NCBI GenBank assembly: GCA_947629525.1
Contig: CANREB010000020.1
Location: 1-41,026 of the forward strand
Length of the DNA stretch: 41,026 nt
Source of the DNA: an uncultured Lachnospiraceae bacterium
GTDB lineage: Bacteria > Bacillota > Clostridia > Lachnospirales > Lachnospiraceae
Reading direction: 5' to 3'
A program made the position numbers and the translations under genes. Positions within the stretch are counted from its first letter, which is position 1. Every line of letters begins with the position of its first letter. Shown here one piece after another: positions 32,679 through 41,026 of the stretch. The notes beneath the pieces were generated by a model, which saw nothing but the letters and a program-made list of their open reading frames with translations, had not been told where the DNA came from and searched no databases.

Positions 32679-33719
32679 ATGAAAAATAAGATAATGCTGC
32701 TGCTTTTGGCAGGAGTGTTTATACTGGCATCGGGAATATACTTTTACGAGGGTATGACTGATGATGTGGCTGTGTCGCAGACTGCGGACAATTATATTAA
32801 ATGGGTGGATTTTAATCCTTCATATGAAGCCATGAAAAAAGCATGCCTTATGGACGTGGAAAGCTATGAAAGCGAAGTCAGGCTTGACTGGATAACATTA
32901 CTTGCATATGCGGCAGTTCGCGGAGGCGGAGAGTTCGACACAAAATCGGAAAGCTACATAGAAAGCATAGCAGGGCAGCTTTCCAATAAAGAAGTCACAA
33001 AGGAAGATTTGATGGAAAAGTATCAGTATTTCCCGTATTATTACGAAGCGTATGAAGCTGTTCTTGGCGGGATGCTGGGTGAATACGAGATTGAAGATGA
33101 GAACGGAAAAATGCAGAAAAAATACGGGCTGAAAGCATTCTCACCGATTGCAAAAGGATTTGCTTATCAGGACTATGATGATTTTGGGGTGTCGAGAAGT
33201 TTCGGATACAAGCGTCAGCATCTCGGACATGATATGATGGGACTTATAGGCACACCTGTTATCGCATGTGAGTCGGGCTATGTCGAAGCGCTCGGGTGGA
33301 ACCGTTATGGCGGATGGCGCATAGGAATAAGAAGTTTTGATAAAAAACGATATTATTATTACGCTCATCTGCGCCAGAACAGACCGTATGCAGAAGGGCT
33401 TAAAGAAGGCGATCTTGTCACGGCGGGAGATGTGATAGGATATATGGGGCATACAGGTTACAGCGATAAAGAGAATGTAAACAACATCGACACGGTACAT
33501 CTTCATGTGGGACTACAGCTTATTTTTGACGAATCGCAGAAAGAAGGCAATAATGAGATATGGATAGATTTTTACCAGCTTGCGCGTTTTTTAAGCGCGA
33601 ACCGCAGCGAAGTGGCGCGCAACGATACTACCGGGGAATGGAGCAGATGCCGCAGATTTGTTGACCCTGTCGTAGAAGAAGCCAAAAAAAGCAAAATCTT
33701 GAAGAATAATCACAAATAG
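32679..33719 (+). CDS. M23-family (LytM-like) metallopeptidase, membrane-anchored
   Basis: The start at 32679 has GGGG upstream and gives a clean N-terminal membrane anchor or signal (residues 5-22); an ATG at 32664 would add five residues. The 346-residue protein has a helical domain (about 45-150) and a C-terminal M23 domain (about 152-310). Zinc ligands of the family are visible: His181 and Asp185 in HLGHD, and His276 in HLHVG, with His230 and His274 as catalytic partners. M23 enzymes cut peptide cross-bridges in peptidoglycan. The complete active site suggests an active enzyme. Many Firmicutes keep similar proteins for sporulation or envelope remodelling; which applies here is unknown. 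Confidence 0.88.
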   Translation: MKNKIMLLLLAGVFILASGIYFYEGMTDDVAVSQTADNYIKWVDFNPSYEAMKKACLMDVESYESEVRLDWITLLAYAAVRGGGEFDTKSESYIESIAGQLSNKEVTKEDLMEKYQYFPYYYEAYEAVLGGMLGEYEIEDENGKMQKKYGLKAFSPIAKGFAYQDYDDFGVSRSFGYKRQHLGHDMMGLIGTPVIACESGYVEALGWNRYGGWRIGIRSFDKKRYYYYAHLRQNRPYAEGLKEGDLVTAGDVIGYMGHTGYSDKENVNNIDTVHLHVGLQLIFDESQKEGNNEIWIDFYQLARFLSANRSEVARNDTTGEWSRCRRFVDPVVEEAKKSKILKNNHK

Positions 33720-33720
33720 A

Positions 33721-33738
33721 TTGCTTTTTTTTTAACAA
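33721..33738. promoter_or_regulatory. weak Rex-like site
   Basis: The 18-mer TTGCTTTTTTTTTAACAA has a perfect right half TTAACAA and a poor left half compared with the Rex consensus TTGTTAA-N4-TTAACAA. It lies exactly 40 bp upstream of a better site. This spacing places both on the same face of the helix, within about four turns. Confidence 0.3.
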
Positions 33739-33749
33739 TGTGATAAAAT
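33721..33749 (+). promoter_or_regulatory. possible promoter of the butyryl-CoA operon
   Basis: TTGCTT (33721-33726) and TAAAAT (33744-33749) are separated by 17 bases and lie about 80 bases before thl. Both boxes are moderate. It would overlap the upstream Rex-like site and leave the stronger Rex-like site downstream of the start point. Confidence 0.35.
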
Positions 33750-33760
33750 AAGCAAGATGA

Positions 33761-33778
33761 TTGTGATAAAAATAACAA
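33761..33778. promoter_or_regulatory. candidate Rex operator before thl
   Basis: TTGTGATAAAAATAACAA matches TTGTTAA-N4-TTAACAA at 11 of 14 defined positions and keeps both TTGT and ACAA ends. Rex represses fermentation genes until NADH rises. Butyryl-CoA operons are known Rex targets in Clostridium, so the location 53 bp before thl fits. No rex gene is present here. Confidence 0.6.
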
Positions 33779-33830
33779 TCAGCGAATGTAAACAAATAAA
33801 CAGCTTTATTAGCAAATGGAGGAATTGATG

Positions 33831-35015
33831 ATGGCAAAGAAAATCGTATTGGCAGGTGCATGCCGTACAGCAATCGGTACTATGGGCGGTTCACTCAGCA
33901 CAACTCCCGCAGCGGAGCTTGGCGCTATCGTAATCAAAGAGGCTCTTAACAGGGCAGGTGTTGCTCCCGATAAAGTAGATCATGTATATATGGGCTGCGT
34001 TATTCAGGCAGGTCAGGGACAGAATGTGGCACGTCAGTCAGCGATCAAGGCGGGACTTCCTATTGAGACACCGGCAGTTACGATAAATGTAGTCTGCGGT
34101 TCAGGTCTTAACTGCGTAAATATGGCAGCTCAGATGATTGAGGCAGGCGATGCCGATATCGTTGTTGCGGGCGGTATGGAGAATATGTCAATGGCTCCGT
34201 TTGCTCTGCCTAATGCACGTTTTGGATATAGAATGAATAACGGCGTTTTGGTCGATACAATGATCAAGGATGCTCTTTGGGATGCTTTCAATGATTATCA
34301 TATGATCCAGACAGCGGATAATATCTGCGATGAGTGGGGAATTACCCGTGAAGAGCTTGATGAGTTTGCGTTAAAGAGCCAGCAAAAGACAGAAGCGGCT
34401 CAGAAGTCAGGCGCATTTGACAAAGAGATCGTTCCCGTAATGGTAAAGAAAAAGAAAGAGACAATTGAATTTAAGGTTGATGAAGGACCAAGACACGGTT
34501 CTACTATGGAAGGACTTGCAAAGCTTCGCCCGATCAACAAGGATAAATATGTTACGGCAGGAAATGCGTCAGGTATTAACGACGGCGCAGCAGCCATTGT
34601 AGTTATGAGCGAGGAAAAAGCCAAGGAGCTTGGAGTTAAGCCGATGGCAGAGTGGGTCGCAGGTGCGCTTGCAGGTGTAAGACCCGAGGTAATGGGCATC
34701 GGTCCTGTAGCTGCCACAAAGAAAGTAATGGCTAAGACAGGTATGAAGATCGAGGACTTTGACATTATTGAGGCAAACGAGGCATTTGCGGCACAGTCTA
34801 TAGCAGTAGGCAGAGATTTGGGAATTGATGTTGATAAACAGTTAAATCCCAATGGAGGCGCTATCGCACTTGGACATCCCGTAGGAGCATCAGGATGCCG
34901 CATCCTTGTTACTCTTCTTCACGAGATGGAAGCAAAGGGCGCTAAGACAGGTCTTGCCACATTGTGTATCGGCGGCGGCATGGGCTGTTCTACTATCGTA
35001 AAGAGGTACGAATAA
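33831..35015 (+). CDS. thl: acetyl-CoA acetyltransferase (thiolase)
   Basis: The 394-residue thiolase II condenses two acetyl-CoA into acetoacetyl-CoA. The nucleophile Cys89 lies in VVCGSGLN, His349 in GHPVGASG, and the second Cys379 in CIGGGMG. The ATG at 33831 has GGAGG 8 bases upstream; an adjacent ATG at 33828 and a further frame upstream are less likely. It is the first gene of the butyryl-CoA cluster. A 106-base spacer with two hairpins separates it from crt. Confidence 0.96.
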   Translation: MAKKIVLAGACRTAIGTMGGSLSTTPAAELGAIVIKEALNRAGVAPDKVDHVYMGCVIQAGQGQNVARQSAIKAGLPIETPAVTINVVCGSGLNCVNMAAQMIEAGDADIVVAGGMENMSMAPFALPNARFGYRMNNGVLVDTMIKDALWDAFNDYHMIQTADNICDEWGITREELDEFALKSQQKTEAAQKSGAFDKEIVPVMVKKKKETIEFKVDEGPRHGSTMEGLAKLRPINKDKYVTAGNASGINDGAAAIVVMSEEKAKELGVKPMAEWVAGALAGVRPEVMGIGPVAATKKVMAKTGMKIEDFDIIEANEAFAAQSIAVGRDLGIDVDKQLNPNGGAIALGHPVGASGCRILVTLLHEMEAKGAKTGLATLCIGGGMGCSTIVKRYE

Positions 35016-35023
35016 AACAATAA

Positions 35024-35080
35024 GAATTGCTAATCGTTCGCAGCAATGGCTGCTTCACGAAACGCAAGAGCGGCGTTTTT
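35024..35080 (+). promoter_or_regulatory. hairpin element between thl and crt
   Basis: GAATTGCTAA (35024-35033) is followed by GCAGC (35040-35044)/GCTGC (35049-35053) and AACGC (35061-35065)/GCGTT (35073-35077) with a T run to 35080. The second stem is short, so it would be a weak or partial terminator. A related element lies between bcd and etfB. Confidence 0.45.
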
Positions 35081-35121
35081 CGGAGTGAATTAAAACGATA
35101 AGTAAAATATGGAGGATTAAG

Positions 35122-35907
35122 ATGGACTTTATTTTATATGAACAGAACGGTGCGGTGGGCAAGATCACTATCAACCGTGAGAGGGCTTTAAATGCTCTCA
35201 ATTCACAAGTGCTTGACGAGCTTAATGCGACGCTCGACGCTGTAAACCTTGACGAAGTGAGATGCCTCATACTTACAGGCGCAGGCGCTAAATCGTTTGT
35301 TGCGGGCGCGGATATCGCGGAGATGAGCACGCTTACAAAAGCAGAGGGCGAGGCGTTTGGTAAAAAAGGAAATGATGTATTCAGAAAGCTTGAGACATTT
35401 CCTGTTCCTGTGATTGCCGCAGTAAACGGATTTGCGCTTGGCGGCGGCTGCGAGATAGCTATGAGCTGCGACATCAGGATATGCTCGGACAATGCGGTAT
35501 TCGGACAGCCCGAGACAGGCTTGGGAATAACGCCCGGTTTTGGCGGTACGCAGAGACTTGCCCGTCTTGTAGGCGCCGGGATGGCTAAGCAGATGATATA
35601 TACGGCAAGAAATATAAAAGCTGATGAAGCGTACAGGATAGGTCTTGTGAATGCCGTTTATCCTCAGGAGGAGCTTATGGCACAGGCTGAGAAGATGGCG
35701 GCAGGCATCGCAAAGAATGCGCCGATAGCTGTGCGCAATTGCAAAAAGGCTATCAATGAAGGCTTGGATGTTGATATGGATAAAGCCATTGTCATTGAGG
35801 AAAAGCTTTTTGGCGACTGCTTTGAGACAGAGGATCAGAAATACGGAATGGCTTTCTTCTTAGATAAAAATAAGGAGAAAGTTAAGGAGCCGTTTAAAAA
35901 CTGCTAA
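35122..35907 (+). CDS. crt: 3-hydroxybutyryl-CoA dehydratase (crotonase)
   Basis: The 261-residue enoyl-CoA hydratase turns 3-hydroxybutyryl-CoA into crotonyl-CoA. The two catalytic Glu are Glu111 in GGGCEIA and Glu131 in GQPETGLG; the CoA oxyanion region is AGADIAEM (61-68). Length and motifs are those of clostridial Crt. GGAGG precedes the ATG. hbd follows after 46 bases. Confidence 0.95.
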   Translation: MDFILYEQNGAVGKITINRERALNALNSQVLDELNATLDAVNLDEVRCLILTGAGAKSFVAGADIAEMSTLTKAEGEAFGKKGNDVFRKLETFPVPVIAAVNGFALGGGCEIAMSCDIRICSDNAVFGQPETGLGITPGFGGTQRLARLVGAGMAKQMIYTARNIKADEAYRIGLVNAVYPQEELMAQAEKMAAGIAKNAPIAVRNCKKAINEGLDVDMDKAIVIEEKLFGDCFETEDQKYGMAFFLDKNKEKVKEPFKNC

Positions 35908-35953
35908 TAATAAAACGAGTAAAAACATATTCAAAGAAAGAGGAGGAACAACA

Positions 35954-36793
35954 ATGAAGGTAGGTATTATCGGAGCCGGAACAATGGGTTCAGGCATTGC
36001 ACAGGCATTCGCAATGACAGACGGATATGAGGTCTGCTTATGCGACATTAAGCAGGAGTTCGCTGACGGCGGCAAAGCTAAGATCTTAAAAAATCTGAAT
36101 TTCCTTGTGGGGAAAGAAAAGATCACACAGGATAAAGCGGATGCGATAGCGAACAAAATCGTTACAGGTTTGAAAGATATCTGTACGGACTGTGATCTTG
36201 TTATTGAGGTTGCTCCTGAAAATATGGAGATTAAGAAGACTACATTTAAAGAGCTTCAGTCGATCGTAAAGCCTGATTGTATTTTTGCGACAAACACATC
36301 ATCGCTTTCAATTACAGAGATCGGTGCGGGATTAGACAGACCAATGATAGGTATGCACTTCTTCAATCCTGCGGACAGGATGAAGCTTGTCGAGGTTATT
36401 GCAGGTGAGAACACGCCTGCGGAGCTTGTCGGGAAGATAAAGACGATAGCGTCTGAAATCGGCAAAACACCCGTTGAGGTAAAAGAGGCACCCGGATTTG
36501 TGGTAAACAGAATACTTATTCCGATGATAAATGAAGCAATCGGTATATATGCTGACGGCATTGCAAGCGTGCCCGATATCGACGAGGCAATGAAGCTTGG
36601 TGCGTCTCATCCTATGGGACCTCTTGCTCTTGGCGATCTTGTAGGTCTTGATATTGTGCTTGCTATTATGGAAGTATTACAGAATGAGACAGGTGATCCC
36701 AAGTATCGCCCTCATCCTCTTCTTAGAAAGATGGTAAGGGCAGGCAAGCTTGGAAGAAAGACAGGCAAAGGCTTCTATGATTACAGCAAATAA
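35954..36793 (+). CDS. hbd: 3-hydroxybutyryl-CoA dehydrogenase
   Basis: The 279-residue enzyme reduces acetoacetyl-CoA with NAD(P)H. It has the Rossmann motif [11 protein letters not shown] (7-17), Ser116/117 in TNTSSLS and catalytic His135 in GMHFFNPA. The C-terminal helical domain has [16 protein letters not shown]. Gene order places it between crt and bcd. AGGAGG precedes the ATG. Confidence 0.96.
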   Translation: MKVGIIGAGTMGSGIAQAFAMTDGYEVCLCDIKQEFADGGKAKILKNLNFLVGKEKITQDKADAIANKIVTGLKDICTDCDLVIEVAPENMEIKKTTFKELQSIVKPDCIFATNTSSLSITEIGAGLDRPMIGMHFFNPADRMKLVEVIAGENTPAELVGKIKTIASEIGKTPVEVKEAPGFVVNRILIPMINEAIGIYADGIASVPDIDEAMKLGASHPMGPLALGDLVGLDIVLAIMEVLQNETGDPKYRPHPLLRKMVRAGKLGRKTGKGFYDYSK

Positions 36794-36847
36794 TTATGCA
36801 GTGATATATGTTTAATATTTTGAGATTTGATATGGAGGAGTAAAAAC

Positions 36848-38014
36848 ATGGATTTTACATTAAGTAAAGAGCATGAGATGGCGAGAACTCTTTTCAAAGA
36901 GTTCGCCGAAAAAGAGGTAAAGCCTCTTGCAATTGAAGTTGATGAGACAGAGGAATTTCCAAGAGCCACAGTAGAGAAGATGGCTAAGGCAGGGTTTCTT
37001 GGCATTCCTATTCCGAAGGAGTACGGAGGACAGGGATGCGATGTTATGACATATGTTATGTGCGTTGAGGAGCTTGCCAAGGTCTGCGGTACTACAGCCG
37101 TTATCGTGTCGGCACACACTTCACTCTGCTGCGATCCTATTCTTACATACGGCACGGAAGAGCAGAAGCAGAAATATCTTCCGGATCTTGCAAGCGGAAG
37201 AAAGATCGGTGCTTTCGGACTTACTGAGCCGGGCGCAGGTACTGACGCTCAGGGACAGCAGACAAAGGCAGTGCTTGAAGGCGATGAGTGGGTATTAAAC
37301 GGTTCAAAGATCTTCATCACCAACGGTAAGGAAGCGGATGTTTACGTTATATTCGCTATCACAGGAATGGTTGAAAAGCGCGGGAGAATGACAAAGGAGA
37401 TTTCCGCATTTATAGTAGAGAAAGGCACTCCCGGATTTTCATTTGGTACGAAAGAGAAGAAGATGGGTATACGCGGTTCTTCTACATATGAGCTGATATT
37501 TACAGATTGCCGCATCCCTAAGGAGAATATGCTTGGGCAGCAGGGCAAGGGCTTCAATATAGCGATGCACACGCTTGACGGCGGACGTATCGGTATTGCG
37601 GCACAGGCTCTTGGCATCGGTGAAGGTGCTCTCGAGAGAACGATAGAATATGTTAAGGAGAGAAAGCAGTTTGGACGTGCTATAGGAGCTTTCCAGAATA
37701 CGCAGTTCCAGCTTGCCGATATGGCGACAAAGGCGCAGGCTGCACAGCTTTTGGTCTACAAGGCTGCTGCGACGAAAGACCAGTATACAAAAGACCACAA
37801 GACATCTTACAGCGTAGAAGCAGCTCAGGCTAAGCTTTATGCCGCAGAGATGGCAATGGAGGTAACTACAAAGGCGGTACAGCTTCACGGCGGTTACGGT
37901 TACACAAGAGAGTACGAAGTTGAGCGCATGATGAGAGACGCAAAGATCACAGAGATCTATGAAGGAACAAGTGAAGTTCAGAGAATGGTAATATCATCAA
38001 ATCTTTTAAAGTAA
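36848..38014 (+). CDS. bcd: butyryl-CoA dehydrogenase
   Basis: The 388-residue acyl-CoA dehydrogenase flavoprotein reduces crotonyl-CoA to butyryl-CoA. The FAD region GLTEPGAGTDAQ, the ACD signature MGIRGSSTYEL, and LHGGYGYTREYEVERMMRD are visible. The catalytic base is Glu372 in EIYEGTSE. It partners EtfB and EtfA, encoded next, to form an electron-bifurcating complex. The ATG at 36848 has GGAGG 9 bases upstream and gives the standard MDFTLSKEHE start. Confidence 0.96.
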   Translation: MDFTLSKEHEMARTLFKEFAEKEVKPLAIEVDETEEFPRATVEKMAKAGFLGIPIPKEYGGQGCDVMTYVMCVEELAKVCGTTAVIVSAHTSLCCDPILTYGTEEQKQKYLPDLASGRKIGAFGLTEPGAGTDAQGQQTKAVLEGDEWVLNGSKIFITNGKEADVYVIFAITGMVEKRGRMTKEISAFIVEKGTPGFSFGTKEKKMGIRGSSTYELIFTDCRIPKENMLGQQGKGFNIAMHTLDGGRIGIAAQALGIGEGALERTIEYVKERKQFGRAIGAFQNTQFQLADMATKAQAAQLLVYKAAATKDQYTKDHKTSYSVEAAQAKLYAAEMAMEVTTKAVQLHGGYGYTREYEVERMMRDAKITEIYEGTSEVQRMVISSNLLK

Positions 38015-38068
38015 AAAACCAAGCACTTCTAAGCATATAAAAGACATATGGAATTGCTAAGTTTTTGA

Positions 38069-38093
38069 AAGAACGCAAGGGCAGCGTTCTTTT
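38069..38093 (+). promoter_or_regulatory. hairpin with T run between bcd and etfB
   Basis: AAGAACGC (38069-38076) pairs with GCGTTCTT (38084-38091) over a seven-base loop, continuing into a short TTTT. It resembles an intrinsic terminator but lies inside an operon whose last two products are needed with Bcd, so partial termination or mRNA stabilisation is more likely. The word GAATTGCTAA precedes it (38051-38060), as in the thl-crt gap. Confidence 0.5.
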
Positions 38094-38137
38094 GGTCAAT
38101 AACTATGGGAAGATTATAAAATATAAGGAGAATAAAC

Positions 38138-38920
38138 ATGAAAGTTGTAGTATGTGTAAAACAGGTACCTGATACAAAGGGTGGCGTTAAGTTTAATCCT
38201 GACGGTACACTTGATAGAGCTGCTATGCTGACCATCATGAATCCTGATGACAAGGCAGGGCTTGAGGCGGCATTAAGGTTAAAAGATAAGTATGGCGCAG
38301 AGGTGACAGTAGTTACAATGGGACTCCCGAAAGCGGAGGAAGTACTGCGTGAGGCACTTGCCATGGGAGCTGACAAGGGTATCCTTGTTACGGATAGAGT
38401 GCTTGGCGGTGCTGATACTTGGGCGACATCACAGACACTTGCAGGTGCGATACGTAATCTTGACTATGATATTATCATTACAGGGCGTCAGGCTATTGAC
38501 GGTGATACGGCGCAGGTAGGTCCTCAGATATCAGAACATCTTGGCATTCCTGTAATATCATATGCGCAGAAGATCGAAATAGAAGGCGACAGTGTTATTG
38601 TTGAGCGTCAGTACGACGACAGATATCACGTATTAAAGGCTAAGATGCCTTGCCTTATCACAGCTCTTGCAGAGTTGAACGAGCCGCGTTATATGACGCC
38701 GGGCGGTATATTTGACGCTTACAATGCTGAGATAACTACATGGGGCAGAGCTGATCTTAAGGATGTAGATGATTCAAACCTTGGCTTAAAGGGGTCTCCT
38801 ACACAGATTGCAAGAGCGTCTGACAAAGTTAGAAAAGGACAGGGCGAAAAGGTAAATCTCGATCCGTCTGAGTCAGTTTCTTATATTATGGGTAAGCTTA
38901 AAGAAAAACACGTAATCTAA
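38138..38920 (+). CDS. etfB: electron transfer flavoprotein beta subunit
   Basis: The 260-residue protein starts MKVVVCVKQVPDTKGGVKFN and has the AMP/FAD-binding type loop GRQAIDGDTAQVGPQ (about 109-123). In the butyryl-CoA context it is the bifurcating beta subunit, which takes hydride from NADH on its FAD. AAGGAG precedes the ATG. The 123-base gap to bcd contains a terminator-like hairpin. Confidence 0.95.
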   Translation: MKVVVCVKQVPDTKGGVKFNPDGTLDRAAMLTIMNPDDKAGLEAALRLKDKYGAEVTVVTMGLPKAEEVLREALAMGADKGILVTDRVLGGADTWATSQTLAGAIRNLDYDIIITGRQAIDGDTAQVGPQISEHLGIPVISYAQKIEIEGDSVIVERQYDDRYHVLKAKMPCLITALAELNEPRYMTPGGIFDAYNAEITTWGRADLKDVDDSNLGLKGSPTQIARASDKVRKGQGEKVNLDPSESVSYIMGKLKEKHVI

Positions 38921-38946
38921 TGGTTTTTTAATGGAGGATTAAAATA

Positions 38947-39993
38947 ATGAATTTAGAAGAATATAAAGGAGTGTTTGTCTTTGCTCAGCAGGTAGATAAC
39001 AAGGTAAGCGGTATCGCGCTTGAGTTGATCGGAGAGGGCAAAAGACTTGCTGAAAAATTATCGACAGAGGTAACGGCTATTTTAGTCGGAAGCGACATAA
39101 AGGGGCTTGCGGATGAGCTTGCAGCGTATGGCGCTGATAAGGTTATCGTTGTAGATGACCCTGAGTTAAAGGAATACAGGACAGAGCCCTATGCTCACGC
39201 TTTGGCATCTGTAATCGAGAAGTATAAACCTGAGATTTTGCTTGTAGGTGCAACAGCTATCGGACGTGACCTTGGACCGAGAGTATCGGCAAGAATACAT
39301 ACGGGTCTTACCGCTGACTGTACCTCACTTGAGATAGGCGATTTCCCTATTAATCCGGTACCCGGGAAGGAGCAGAAGCATAATCAGCTTCTTATGACAC
39401 GTCCTGCATTTGGTGGTAATACGATCGCCACTATCGCATGCCCTGATTTCCGCCCGCAGATGGCGACGGTACGTCCCGGCGTTATGCAGAAGCTTCCAAA
39501 GAAGGAAGGTGTCAAGGCTGTAGTTGAAGAATTTAATCCCGGCTTTACTCCTGACAACAAATATGTTGAGATTGTCAAGGTAGTTAAGAATCTTACCGAT
39601 ACAGTGGATATTATGGACGCAAAGATCTTAGTATCAGGCGGACGTGGAGTCGGAAGCCCTGAGAATTTCAAACTTCTTGATGACTTGGCGGCTGCTATAG
39701 GCGGTACGGTAAGCTGCTCGCGTGCGGTAGTTGATGCAGGTTGGAAAAGCAAGGATCTTCAGGTAGGTCAGACAGGTAAAACCGTCCGTCCTAACGTATA
39801 TTTTGCAATCGGTATTTCAGGTGCTATCCAGCATCTGGCAGGAATGGAAGAGTCGGATATCATTATTGCTATTAACAAAGATGAGACAGCTCCGATCTTC
39901 GATGTTGCAGATTACGGTATTGTAGGCGATCTGAATAAGATAGTGCCTATGCTTACGGAACAGATTAAGGCTGAGATGGCGGCTAAGAACTAA
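38947..39993 (+). CDS. etfA: electron transfer flavoprotein alpha subunit
   Basis: The 348-residue protein has the N-terminal ETF domain (VGATAIGRDLGPRVSARIHT near 98-117) and the C-terminal FAD domain with SGGRGVGSPENF, GQTGKTVRPNVYFAIGISGA-type sequence and HLAGMEESDIIIAINKD. It carries electrons to Bcd while EtfB's flavin reduces ferredoxin or flavodoxin. GGAGG precedes the ATG; a strong terminator follows. Confidence 0.96.
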   Translation: MNLEEYKGVFVFAQQVDNKVSGIALELIGEGKRLAEKLSTEVTAILVGSDIKGLADELAAYGADKVIVVDDPELKEYRTEPYAHALASVIEKYKPEILLVGATAIGRDLGPRVSARIHTGLTADCTSLEIGDFPINPVPGKEQKHNQLLMTRPAFGGNTIATIACPDFRPQMATVRPGVMQKLPKKEGVKAVVEEFNPGFTPDNKYVEIVKVVKNLTDTVDIMDAKILVSGGRGVGSPENFKLLDDLAAAIGGTVSCSRAVVDAGWKSKDLQVGQTGKTVRPNVYFAIGISGAIQHLAGMEESDIIIAINKDETAPIFDVADYGIVGDLNKIVPMLTEQIKAEMAAKN

Positions 39994-40006
39994 ATAAAAA
40001 ATACAG

Positions 40007-40052
40007 CCCTTGGACAAAATAGTTTATTAATATTTTGTCCGGGGGTTTTTTT
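40007..40052 (+). terminator. terminator of the butyryl-CoA cluster
   Basis: GGACAAAATA (40012-40021) pairs with TATTTTGTCC (40031-40040), extended by CCCT against GGGG, and runs into a T tract ending at 40052. Confidence 0.93.
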
Positions 40053-40068
40053 ATATGGAAAGATAATG

Positions 40069-40074
40069 TATAAT
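40069..40074 (+). promoter_or_regulatory. possible -10 box before the Uma2 gene
   Basis: A perfect TATAAT lies 55 bases before the start codon. The only -35 candidate at the right distance is the T tract of the preceding terminator, so this promoter is uncertain. Confidence 0.3.
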
Positions 40075-40129
40075 AATTTCTGTAGGATATTTATATGGTA
40101 TTATTCAACAGATAAGGAGAAATATTTTT

Positions 40130-40675
40130 ATGGCATTAACAGAACAGAGCGTTTACACAGTCAATGATATTTATAATCTGCCTGACGGGCAAAGAGCGGA
40201 ATTGATCGACGGCAAAGTATATTATATGGCGCCTACCACGAGAAAGCATCAGCGCATAGTAGGAGAAGTTTTTGCAATCATACGCGAATACATAAAACAC
40301 AACAATAATAACAGATGCGAAGTGGATATTGCGCCTTTTGCAGTGTTTCCTGATAATGATGATAAGAGTTATGTGGAACCTGATATCAGTGTGGTGTGCG
40401 ATATAAACAAACTTGATGATAAAGGATGTAACGGGGCACCGGACTGGATAATAGAGGTCGTTTCAGCAGCGAGCAGAAAAATAGACTACACGACGAAACT
40501 GTTTAAGTACAGGAGTGCAGGCGTGCGTGAGTATTGGATCATAGACGAGGAAAAGAACAGGGTAATGGTATACAATTTTGTTTTGGATGAAATGAACGAG
40601 TACAGCTTTTCAGAAGATATTCCGGCCGGCATATTTAATGACTTTATAATACGCCTTTCAAATTTGGAACTATAG
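40130..40675 (+). CDS. Uma2 family (DUF820) endonuclease-like protein
   Basis: The 181-residue protein has the restriction-like fold of the Uma2 family. ELIDGKVYYMAP lies at 24-35, YVEPDISVV at 81-89, WIIEVVS at 106-112, KLFKYRSAGVREYWIIDEE at 123-141. Asp85, Glu109 and the following hydrophobic strand are the expected catalytic set. No biochemical role is established; members often occur in multiple copies and are sometimes linked to mobile DNA. GGAG precedes the ATG. A terminator follows. Confidence 0.88.
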   Translation: MALTEQSVYTVNDIYNLPDGQRAELIDGKVYYMAPTTRKHQRIVGEVFAIIREYIKHNNNNRCEVDIAPFAVFPDNDDKSYVEPDISVVCDINKLDDKGCNGAPDWIIEVVSAASRKIDYTTKLFKYRSAGVREYWIIDEEKNRVMVYNFVLDEMNEYSFSEDIPAGIFNDFIIRLSNLEL

Positions 40676-40698
40676 ATTTAAGTCCAGGTGGTAAAATT

Positions 40699-40739
40699 AA
40701 GTGCGATAAGAGCTGATAACTCTGTCGCACTTGATTTTT
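40699..40739 (+). terminator. intrinsic terminator after the Uma2 gene
   Basis: AAGTGCGA (40699-40706) pairs with TCGCACTT (40725-40732), with an inner AGAG/CTCT stem, and is followed by GATTTTT. Confidence 0.85.
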
Positions 40740-40782
40740 ATACGGAAATATAAGTAATGAATTTAAAGTATGGAGAACGGAT

Positions 40783-40971
40783 ATGGCAAGTGTGGAAATT
40801 GATAAGTATATGGATGATTTAAGGCAGTTTGCGGAGGGCGTGGGAAAGAAAGACAATATGGGCAGCCCGGAGTATTATAAGAAAGTTTTGAAACGTATTC
40901 AGGGCGGGAATAATTATCTGCAGGCGGTCTATGAGGAACTGTTGGGACAATATGAACTCTCGGAATCTTGA
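40783..40971 (+). CDS. small hypothetical protein
   Basis: This 62-residue protein is predicted to be mostly helical and charged: VEIDKYMDDLRQFAEGVGKK, then YYKKVLKRIQGGNNYLQAVY. It has no membrane segment or cysteine. GGAG precedes the ATG by about 8 bases, and it stands alone between a terminator and the window edge. I recognise no family. Confidence 0.55.
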   Translation: MASVEIDKYMDDLRQFAEGVGKKDNMGSPEYYKKVLKRIQGGNNYLQAVYEELLGQYELSES

Positions 40972-40980
40972 GTAGTTCAT

Positions 40981-40997
40981 GCCAGCTAAACTCTGGC
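40981..40997. repeat. short inverted repeat near the right edge
   Basis: GCCAG (40981-40985) and CTGGC (40993-40997) form a 5-bp stem with a seven-base loop, 10 bases after the small gene. No T run follows in the available sequence. Confidence 0.35.
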
Positions 40998-41026
40998 AAG
41001 CACTTTGAAAAGTAAATATTATTAGT

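Noticed and set aside
33720..33738. T tract after the M23 peptidase gene considered as a terminator
   Set aside because: No stem precedes the T run. The tract fits better as part of a Rex-like site and -35 region.

Overview
The window is a stretch of chromosome from a low-to-mid-GC Gram-positive anaerobe, most probably a member of the Clostridia close to Lachnospiraceae. The evidence is the full S10-spc-alpha ribosomal protein cluster with Clostridia-type accessory genes (a KOW protein between map and infA, type Z S14, an L17 with an internal insertion), strong AGGAGG ribosome binding sites, and an intact thl-crt-hbd-bcd-etfB-etfA cluster for acetyl-CoA to butyryl-CoA conversion. No transposon, prophage, CRISPR array, tRNA or rRNA is visible. 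Family names come from recognising motifs by eye; no database search was run.

Layout. (1) 1-3750: the tail of an unidentified gene, then three membrane or regulatory genes (DUF2975 protein, small Xre/YozG-like regulator, DUF4173/DUF4153 membrane protein), then a DUF2752 protein and a Gln/Tyr-repeat membrane protein, each with its own promoter. (2) 3755-4633, minus strand: a class I SAM methyltransferase. (3) 4724-21516: the ribosomal superoperon. It starts at a strong promoter with a long, apparently folded leader, then runs rpsJ-rplC-rplD-rplW-rplB-rpsS-rplV-rpsC-rplP-rpmC-rpsQ-rplN-rplX-rplE-rpsN-rpsH-rplF-rplR-rpsE-rpmD-rplO-secY-adk-map-KOW-infA-rpmJ-rpsM-rpsK-rpsD-rpoA-rplQ, and closes at an intrinsic terminator. 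An internal promoter precedes rpmJ. Structured spacers lie before adk, rpsM and rplQ. (4) 21592-26640: a J-domain protein, the ECF vitamin/metal transporter energising module (ecfA1-ecfA2-ecfT), truA, then rplM-rpsI from a promoter whose -35 lies inside truA, and a terminator. (5) 26672-29988: a DUF3237 gene divergent from an operon of a Gfo/Idh/MocA oxidoreductase, an SDR dehydrogenase and a thioredoxin reductase-like flavoprotein. (6) 30225-33719: an exported NlpC/P60 hydrolase with two SH3 domains, the long form of hibernation promoting factor, and an M23 peptidase. (7) 33721-40052: the butyryl-CoA cluster behind candidate Rex operators, ended by a terminator. (8) 40130-41026: a Uma2-family nuclease-like protein and a 62-residue unknown.

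How it works together. Most of the window is growth machinery: ribosome, RNA polymerase alpha, Sec channel, initiation factor 1 and adenylate kinase are co-transcribed. The butyryl-CoA cluster reoxidises NADH and, through Bcd-EtfAB, can bifurcate electrons to ferredoxin; a Rex operator would link it to the NADH/NAD+ ratio. The least explained parts are the DUF2975-HTH-DUF4173 membrane locus, the RNA leaders of the ribosomal operons, a 30-bp perfect palindrome between rpoA and rplQ, a hairpin element shared by two spacers of the butyryl-CoA cluster, and the overlapping divergent promoters at 27111-27161.
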